6,330 nucleotides of DNA from Erysipelotrichaceae bacterium (lineage in GTDB: Bacteria > Bacillota_I > Bacilli_A > Erysipelotrichales > Erysipelotrichaceae). This document shows, piece after piece, positions 1-6,330 of this stretch (its first letter is position 1; the number at the start of each line of letters is the position of its first letter). The notes beneath the pieces were generated by a model. That model had not been told where the DNA came from, searched no databases, and saw only the letters and a list, made by a program, of their open reading frames with translations. The stretch covers positions 1-6,330 of the forward strand of contig CAAEVI010000174.1 of assembly GCA_900759455.1 (NCBI GenBank), written 5' to 3'. A program made the position numbers and the translations under genes.

Positions 1-842
1 AACAGAAATTACTGCGCCTGCAGAAAAGAAACCGTATGTATTTGCCGTGTCGTTGCATGGCTGTTGTCCTGGTGCTGGCAGTTGTCTTATCTGCCGCACA
101 AAACAGGGCTTCCCAACATCTGCTGCGCCAAGCTGCTGTTCAAACGGGCGAAGCCTGCTGGGATGTGTGTGCGAAGGCGCTTCATACGGCAGGTTTACGG
201 GAAGAGGTGTGTGAACGACTGTTTGCCGAGTTTCGAAAAGACGGCTGCTTTTCGCTGAAGGAGGAAGCTTTTTTTACAGAGAAGATTGCAGGGATGCTGC
301 ATCGTCATTCGAACACGCAGGCCGTCAAAACCGCTTACGATGTTGCTTTGCTGTACTGGTACTGTTATCAGGATGAGCAGCAGGCGGATATCTGTGCAAG
401 GCCCTGGTTCCTCATGGCGGCAGAAGAAAACCGTGTCGCTGCATCATACATGCATATTGCCGATTTCGAACGAAAACTTGCCACAGGAGATTCCGGCACC
501 ATACAGACAAAAGCATATGCGGCTTACTGGGAACAGCTCATGCGCGTGCACCGATCCATGCAGGATCAAAGTGTGCCGCAGTGGTATGTCCTTCATGAGT
601 GCCGGCATCTGATCAGCGTGATCGAGGATCACGGCTGGCAGCTATGGGAAGCGGCTGTCGGCACAGATGCGATGGAAGCAGTGCTGACACAGTGTTTTGA
701 ACAGATCCGTACGATTGTTCCCCAACTTGAAAAAGAGCGTATTTGCCGTGAACAGCTGCTGGGGCGCGAAGCACTGATCCGCCAGCGATTCGAAAATATA
801 GCAGCCTGCGATGGAAGGAACAAAGGAAAAGGAGATGGATGA
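1..842 (+). CDS. Membrane protein with extracytoplasmic helical region, probably the C-terminal part of a transmembrane Ser/Thr kinase (5' partial)
   Basis: The frame is open from the left edge to TGA at 840-842. An ATG lies at 36, but no Shine-Dalgarno sequence precedes it and the upstream codons (from position 3) read on without a stop as a basic segment, so I take the gene as 5' truncated. Counting from the ATG at 36 (268 residues), a short hydrophobic span covers about residues 8-21. It follows Arg/Lys-rich sequence, which predicts the C-terminal ~245 residues lie outside the membrane. These are mostly helical, with aromatic motifs YDVALLYWYCYQ (101-112), WF (124-125), GDSG (151-154), YWEQL (164-168) and LLGREALIRQRFENI (241-255). 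This order resembles, from memory, the tail after the membrane span in some clostridial serine/threonine kinases; that is an inference, since no kinase domain is visible here. The stop overlaps the next start by 8 bases, which suggests translational coupling. It could instead be a stand-alone membrane protein starting at 36. Confidence 0.6.
   Translation, partial: QKLLRLQKRNRMYLPCRCMAVVLVLAVVLSAAQNRASQHLLRQAAVQTGEACWDVCAKALHTAGLREEVCERLFAEFRKDGCFSLKEEAFFTEKIAGMLHRHSNTQAVKTAYDVALLYWYCYQDEQQADICARPWFLMAAEENRVAASYMHIADFERKLATGDSGTIQTKAYAAYWEQLMRVHRSMQDQSVPQWYVLHECRHLISVIEDHGWQLWEAAVGTDAMEAVLTQCFEQIRTIVPQLEKERICREQLLGREALIRQRFENIAACDGRNKGKGDG
822..834 (+). promoter_or_regulatory. Ribosome binding site deciding the start of the Ig-like surface protein
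   Basis: AAAGGA at 822-827 stands 7 bases before ATG 835, and AAGGAG at 829-834 stands 9 bases before an in-frame TTG at 844. The earlier in-frame ATG at 811 has no such sequence upstream (cgaaaatatagcagcctgcg). The start is therefore 835, or less likely 844. Both remove the first eight residues of the longest reading and leave a more typical signal peptide. Confidence 0.6.
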
Positions 843-3630
843 ATTGAAGCGAAAAGGCATGTTTGCGACCATGATGTTTCTTTGCGGCTGTCTGCTGACA
901 GCAGGCACCGCAATGACTGAAGCAAAGGCGTTGAACGAAAAACCAAGCGAAACGGTTTCCATACAGGACACGCTTTGTACAGCAATCCGGGAATGGAACG
1001 AGACGTTCAGGCAACAGCATGAAAACGATGCGGCAGAGATCCTTTCCATCGTCAATGGAGGCATCAAAGGAGAAGCGGACAGGTTGTATGTGCGTGATTC
1101 CTTGGTGGTCTTGCTGTGCATTAAAGGCGGTTCAAGCGGGCTTGGATCCCTTTGCGTCCGCTGCAATGAAACGATCATGTATGAGGAAAAGATGAAGGAA
1201 AACAGCGGGGAACGTTTTCGTTTGCTGCGATTTGATGAAGAGCAGCTTTTACAGCAGGAAGGAGAAAATGAGCTGATCATTACGGTCAGTGATCGTGATG
1301 GACATCAGGAAAAGAAGGTCATTCGCTACATCTTGGATCGACAGCCGCCGCTGCTGAAGGATACAAAACTGGAATTGAAAGCGGCAGACACTGCCTCTTC
1401 CTCTCTTGCTGTCAATGATGCCTGCACATTTTTGATCCAAATGGAAGACAGGTTCGCACAGCCTGACAGAGTCGAAGTTTATACAGAGACGGAAGAAGGA
1501 GTGAAAAGCGCCATTACCGTTGTGAAAGCGGATGAGAAAGGGGAGGCGCGCCTGGTGCTGCCGGCAGACTTTTGCGGCTATGTCTGCATGTGCCCTTATG
1601 ATCGATTAAACAACGGCTTATGTGATGCAAAAGGAAACGCATCCTTTGTCCGCAGCAGAAAGATCATGTTGGAAACAGCTGATCAGCATGAGGCACACAG
1701 TTCGCTTTCGATCAGTGGAACTGCCTCGGGCAGCCAGGCCAAAATTGAAATCAGAGATGAAAACAACGGCATTGCCGGGGCAGAATGGGGCATCCGCAAT
1801 CAGCAGGGAACAAAATACAGAAAAGGAAGCGTGGATTTTCAAACAGCCGCATTTGCTTCAATGCGGGAAGCACAAGCGCACGATGGCGCGAAATGGACGG
1901 TTTTGGAAACAAAGGATGGGATCGTTACCGCCGCCGAAATAATGCTTTCACTGCAGGGAGAGGAAGATGTGCAGATCGAAGCGTCGATGGTCGATCATGG
2001 AGGAAACACAAGGACCGCCGCCGGCTCTGTTGTCATCGATACAATCGCTCCGCGATTGAACATCGTGATGAAAGCGGCGGATGCTTCTTCTATACAGTCT
2101 GGAAAACAAATGATCCTGCAGGCAGAGGATGATGCTTTGGATCTTGCTTCGCTTCAGGCAACACTGCAGGTCAATCAAAAAAAGAAACCGCTGACGCTGG
2201 ACTGGACACCAAAAAGCGAAGGGGGCATGGAGGCCAAGCTTGCATGTATCTGGGAAGGGGCCTATGTGCTTACTTTGAGGGGAAGCGATCTTTATGGCAA
2301 TGTTTCTGAGCAGAAAGCCGCATTTACGATCGATACAAAACCGCCGCAGCTGTCTGTGCGTTTCGATCATTCATCCAATGACCTGTACTGCCGAGGACAA
2401 AGCGCGCTGCTGACGGTCATCGAAGATCATTTCGATCCCTCTTTGATCACGATTTGCGAAAAAACGGGAACGCAGCCGATCATAAGCACGGCATGGAGCC
2501 ATGACGGAAATGTTCATCAGCTGCCGCTGTTGTTTACAAAGCAGGGGGAGTATGCGTTTTCGGTTTTCGGTGAAGATCGTTTCGGCAATAAGGCACAGCT
2601 TGAGGTAGAGCGCTTTGTGCTGGACGACGTCGCGCCGCAGCTGAGCGTGCTGGGCGTTTTTGAAGGCGCACAGCTTTCCGCCGGTTCTGTCTTAGAATTT
2701 CGCTGCAGGGATCTTCATCTTCCCGATGACTGGATACAGGTTTCGCTCAGAAGCAAAACGACAGGAGATCTGCAGCTGCTTCCTTTGCAGCAGATACAGC
2801 CGGATATATATCGTTCAAGTTGTTTTGATCAGCTGTCGGATGATCAATATGAGCTGCATGCCAGTGCCGTCGATCTCGCCGGCAACCGCACAGAAAAAAC
2901 AATTCCGTTTACGCTGAATCGACGCGGTTCGCTGTTCACTGTCGAAAGCAGCCTGCAGGGAAGTCTTTCGTCCTTGCCTTCGCCGGTCATCATCAGGGAA
3001 AGCAATGCCAGCGAAGTGCTTCAGCAGCAGGTTACCTTAGGCTATGATCATGTGAATATCGAACTGCAGGAAGGTATTGATTATGATGTCAGACATCAGA
3101 AGGGATCGGCTCATGAATACATTTATGTCTTCGATCCCCATCTGTTTGTCAAAGAAGGAACTTATACACTGCGCATTTCTTCGATCGATGCAGCGGGCAA
3201 TCGCAGTGATTCGTTTCAGCCGCTGCAAAAGGCACGTGTGTCTTTCGGGATCGACCACAGTGCGCCGATGATCAGACAGCTGAGCGAAACAAGGATCAGT
3301 CCGCAGACAAGAGAACTGTGTTATGCAGTGCAGGACAATCAAAACCTTCAAAAGGTCAGCTTCTATGTCAATGGCCGACCAGTGCAGCTGCAAAAGGAAG
3401 AGGATACATATATACTGCAGATTTCGGCAGGGCAGACGACACATGTGCGCATCACAGCTCTGGATGCGGCCGGTAATGAAAATACGAAAGAGTTTGTTTA
3501 TGAAAAAATGAACCTGTCCGGGATGATGATCGTTTTCCTGTTTCCCGCTTTGCTCTGTCTCACCGTTCGAAAAAGAATAAGACTTTTCTTAAGTCATATC
3601 CGTAGTCGTTTAAAGCAGCATTTTGTATAA
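835..3630 (+). CDS. Large Ig-like repeat surface protein, signal peptide and C-terminal membrane anchor
   Basis: Read from ATG 835 (931 residues). Residues 1-32 are a signal peptide: KRK, hydrophobic core about 9-27, and a likely signal peptidase site after AKA (30-32). The body is a chain of Ig-like modules. Module ends carry D-x-x-G-N turns, with Asn at about 268, 391, 489, 585, 684, 789 and 881. Each is followed by a strand leading to a junction such as IDTIAP (402), IDTKPP (500), LDDVAP (597) or IDHSAP (807). Junctions near 168, 280, 402, 500, 597, 695 and 807 give a spacing of 97-122 residues. A hydrophobic span (894-911) precedes a tail with seven Arg/Lys, so this is a single-span protein with its body outside. 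No LPXTG motif is present. Bacterial Ig-like modules usually serve as spacers or binding surfaces. No enzymatic motif was recognised and the ligand is unknown. It overlaps the preceding membrane protein gene by 8 bases and probably works with it. Confidence 0.8.
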   Translation: MDELKRKGMFATMMFLCGCLLTAGTAMTEAKALNEKPSETVSIQDTLCTAIREWNETFRQQHENDAAEILSIVNGGIKGEADRLYVRDSLVVLLCIKGGSSGLGSLCVRCNETIMYEEKMKENSGERFRLLRFDEEQLLQQEGENELIITVSDRDGHQEKKVIRYILDRQPPLLKDTKLELKAADTASSSLAVNDACTFLIQMEDRFAQPDRVEVYTETEEGVKSAITVVKADEKGEARLVLPADFCGYVCMCPYDRLNNGLCDAKGNASFVRSRKIMLETADQHEAHSSLSISGTASGSQAKIEIRDENNGIAGAEWGIRNQQGTKYRKGSVDFQTAAFASMREAQAHDGAKWTVLETKDGIVTAAEIMLSLQGEEDVQIEASMVDHGGNTRTAAGSVVIDTIAPRLNIVMKAADASSIQSGKQMILQAEDDALDLASLQATLQVNQKKKPLTLDWTPKSEGGMEAKLACIWEGAYVLTLRGSDLYGNVSEQKAAFTIDTKPPQLSVRFDHSSNDLYCRGQSALLTVIEDHFDPSLITICEKTGTQPIISTAWSHDGNVHQLPLLFTKQGEYAFSVFGEDRFGNKAQLEVERFVLDDVAPQLSVLGVFEGAQLSAGSVLEFRCRDLHLPDDWIQVSLRSKTTGDLQLLPLQQIQPDIYRSSCFDQLSDDQYELHASAVDLAGNRTEKTIPFTLNRRGSLFTVESSLQGSLSSLPSPVIIRESNASEVLQQQVTLGYDHVNIELQEGIDYDVRHQKGSAHEYIYVFDPHLFVKEGTYTLRISSIDAAGNRSDSFQPLQKARVSFGIDHSAPMIRQLSETRISPQTRELCYAVQDNQNLQKVSFYVNGRPVQLQKEEDTYILQISAGQTTHVRITALDAAGNENTKEFVYEKMNLSGMMIVFLFPALLCLTVRKRIRLFLSHIRSRLKQHFV

Positions 3631-3705
3631 TATAAATATAAAGAAACAAGGAAAGAGGTGAACAAGAAATAAGCGGAAAAGAGCGGCGGAAACAGACAAT
3701 CACGG

Positions 3706-3784
3706 TCTGCCGGCGGAAAAACAGTCAAAACAGTTAGCAAAATCTAACCTTTAGTAAATATATTAGTTGATTATCGCCGGCAGA
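3706..3784. repeat. Perfect 10-bp inverted repeat flanking and entering the pflB promoter
   Basis: TCTGCCGGCG (3706-3715) is the exact reverse complement of CGCCGGCAGA (3775-3784), with 59 bases between the arms. Each arm contains the palindrome GCCGGC. With G-T pairs the match extends by two bases outward and one inward. The right arm lies wholly between the -35 and -10 boxes of the pflB promoter. A regulator binding there would compete with RNA polymerase, and the two arms could be bridged by DNA looping. The function is inferred; the repeat itself is directly visible. Confidence 0.55.
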
Positions 3785-3795
3785 TTCCTTATAAT
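3767..3795 (+). promoter_or_regulatory. Sigma-A type promoter of pflB
   Basis: TTGATT at 3767-3772 (four of six match TTGACA) and a perfect TATAAT at 3790-3795 are separated by exactly 17 bases. Transcription would start near 3802, immediately before the ribosome binding site, leaving a leader of about 18 bases. This places pflB in its own transcription unit, separate from the surface protein gene. The match to the housekeeping consensus fits strong expression. Confidence 0.8.
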
Positions 3796-3802
3796 AACTT
3801 TT

Positions 3803-3809
3803 GGAGGTG
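3803..3809 (+). promoter_or_regulatory. Strong ribosome binding site of pflB
   Basis: GGAGGTG ends 10 bases before ATG 3820, a near-perfect complement to the 3' end of 16S rRNA. It fixes the pflB start. It begins about where the transcript should start, which is unusual. Confidence 0.85.
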
Positions 3810-3819
3810 TATCGAAATA

Positions 3820-6075
<2,256 letters not shown>

Positions 6076-6092
6076 AAAATAATAGAGCGTTT

Positions 6093-6123
6093 AGGTCTGT
6101 TTTCGATGAAAGCAGACCTTTTT
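6093..6123 (+). terminator. Hairpin with T-run between pflB and pflA (probable partial terminator)
   Basis: AGGTCTG (6093-6099) pairs with CAGACCT (6113-6119). The stem continues inward through T6100-G6112 (wobble), three T-A pairs and C6104-G6108, closing on a three-base loop. Five Ts (6119-6123) follow. This is the shape of a Rho-independent terminator. It begins 17 bases after the pflB stop and ends before the pflA ribosome binding site, so it probably lets only part of the transcripts continue into pflA. Full termination would require a separate pflA promoter, and I see none in the short gap. Confidence 0.75.
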
Positions 6124-6130
6124 CGAAGAA

Positions 6131-6135
6131 AGGAG
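6131..6135 (+). promoter_or_regulatory. Ribosome binding site of pflA
   Basis: AGGAG (within AAAGGAG) lies 7 bases before ATG 6143. The in-frame ATG at 6137 is only one base from it, too close to be used, so 6143 is the start. Confidence 0.75.
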
Positions 6136-6142
6136 AATGAAA

Positions 6143-6330
6143 ATGGGCTTACATAAAGGTGCAATTCATTCCATTGAGACATTTGGTTCGGTCGACGGTC
6201 CGGGCATTCGCTATGTGATCTTTCTGCAGGGCTGCCGGATGCGCTGTCAGTTCTGCCATAATGCCGATACATGGAAGATCCAGGAAGGCGATGCCGATGC
6301 AGACGAGGTTTTGGCTAAAGCACTGCGTTA
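6143..6330 (+). CDS. pflA: Pyruvate formate-lyase activating enzyme, radical SAM (3' partial)
   Basis: Only the first 62 codons are in the window; the frame is open at the right edge. The enzyme uses a [4Fe-4S] cluster and S-adenosylmethionine to abstract a hydrogen from the PflB glycine (Gly726 here), creating the stable radical. The N-terminus contains the family signature: IHSIETFGSVDGPGIRYV (residues 8-25) and the cluster motif C31-x3-C35-x2-C38 followed by HN, matching Cys29/33/36 of E. coli PflA. The family is typically about 240-260 residues long, so roughly three quarters is missing. It starts 67 bases after the pflB stop, the usual pflB-pflA order, and follows a hairpin that probably lowers its expression relative to pflB. 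It is a cytoplasmic protein. The identification rests on both the motif and its neighbour. Confidence 0.96.
   Translation, partial: MGLHKGAIHSIETFGSVDGPGIRYVIFLQGCRMRCQFCHNADTWKIQEGDADADEVLAKALR

Noticed and set aside
811..834. Upstream ATG at 811 as the start of the surface protein
   Set aside because: There is no ribosome binding site before it, while ATG 835 and TTG 844 have good ones; it would also give a longer overlap and a more charged extension before the signal peptide.
880..891. Possible lipoprotein lipobox (Leu-Cys-Gly-Cys) in the signal peptide
   Set aside because: The -2 Cys is not typical and the motif sits in the middle of the hydrophobic core; AKA at residues 30-32 is a better ordinary signal peptidase site.
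642..1280. 212-codon open frame on the - strand
   Set aside because: It overlaps two well-supported + strand genes, is rich in Ser/Cys/Phe as expected of an antisense shadow, and has no recognisable domain.
3626..3631. TATAAT at the end of the surface protein gene as a promoter -10 box
   Set aside because: No acceptable -35 box lies 16-18 bases upstream and there is no proper TGn extension; the stretch is simply AT-rich.
3651..3672. GAAAGAGGTG followed by a tiny GTG frame
   Set aside because: The frame stops after four codons, with no room between a Shine-Dalgarno and the GTG; it is probably chance purine-rich sequence.
3767..3778. FNR-like half site (TTGAT) upstream of pflB
   Set aside because: The second half (ATCAA) is missing at the right spacing; the sequence is better explained as the -35 box.

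Overview
The window looks like chromosomal DNA from a low-to-moderate GC anaerobic Firmicute. The pyruvate formate-lyase genes, strong GGAGG-type ribosome binding sites and the style of the PflB and PflA proteins would fit a gut fermenter of the Erysipelotrichia or Clostridia. The Erysipelotrichia guess is an inference, not a proof. All supported genes lie on the + strand; I saw no RNA gene, mobile element or CRISPR array.

Layout. Positions 1-842 hold the 3' part of a membrane protein gene that is open at the left edge. It has a basic segment, one membrane span and an extracytoplasmic helical region of about 240 residues. That region resembles, from memory, the tail found after the membrane span in some clostridial serine/threonine protein kinases. 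The kinase domain itself would lie outside the window. Positions 835-3630 hold a second gene overlapping the first by 8 bases. It encodes a large surface protein with a signal peptide, seven or eight Ig-like modules, a C-terminal membrane anchor and a short basic cytoplasmic tail. The two proteins are probably made together and may form an envelope sensing or structural unit.

Positions 3631-3819 are intergenic and carry a near-consensus sigma-A promoter (TTGATT, 17 bases, TATAAT). A perfect 10-bp inverted repeat has one arm inside the promoter spacer, which makes it an operator candidate. Positions 3820-6075 encode pyruvate formate-lyase (pflB), with its catalytic cysteines and glycyl radical site intact. 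A hairpin with a T-run at 6093-6123 separates it from pflA, the activating radical SAM enzyme, which starts at 6143 and runs off the right edge. PflA installs the glycyl radical on PflB. PflB then converts pyruvate and CoA to acetyl-CoA and formate, a central step of anaerobic fermentation. The hairpin probably lets pflB be made in excess over pflA.

The pfl half is ordinary core metabolism. The less described part is the left half, the kinase-tail-like protein coupled to the Ig-like surface protein.
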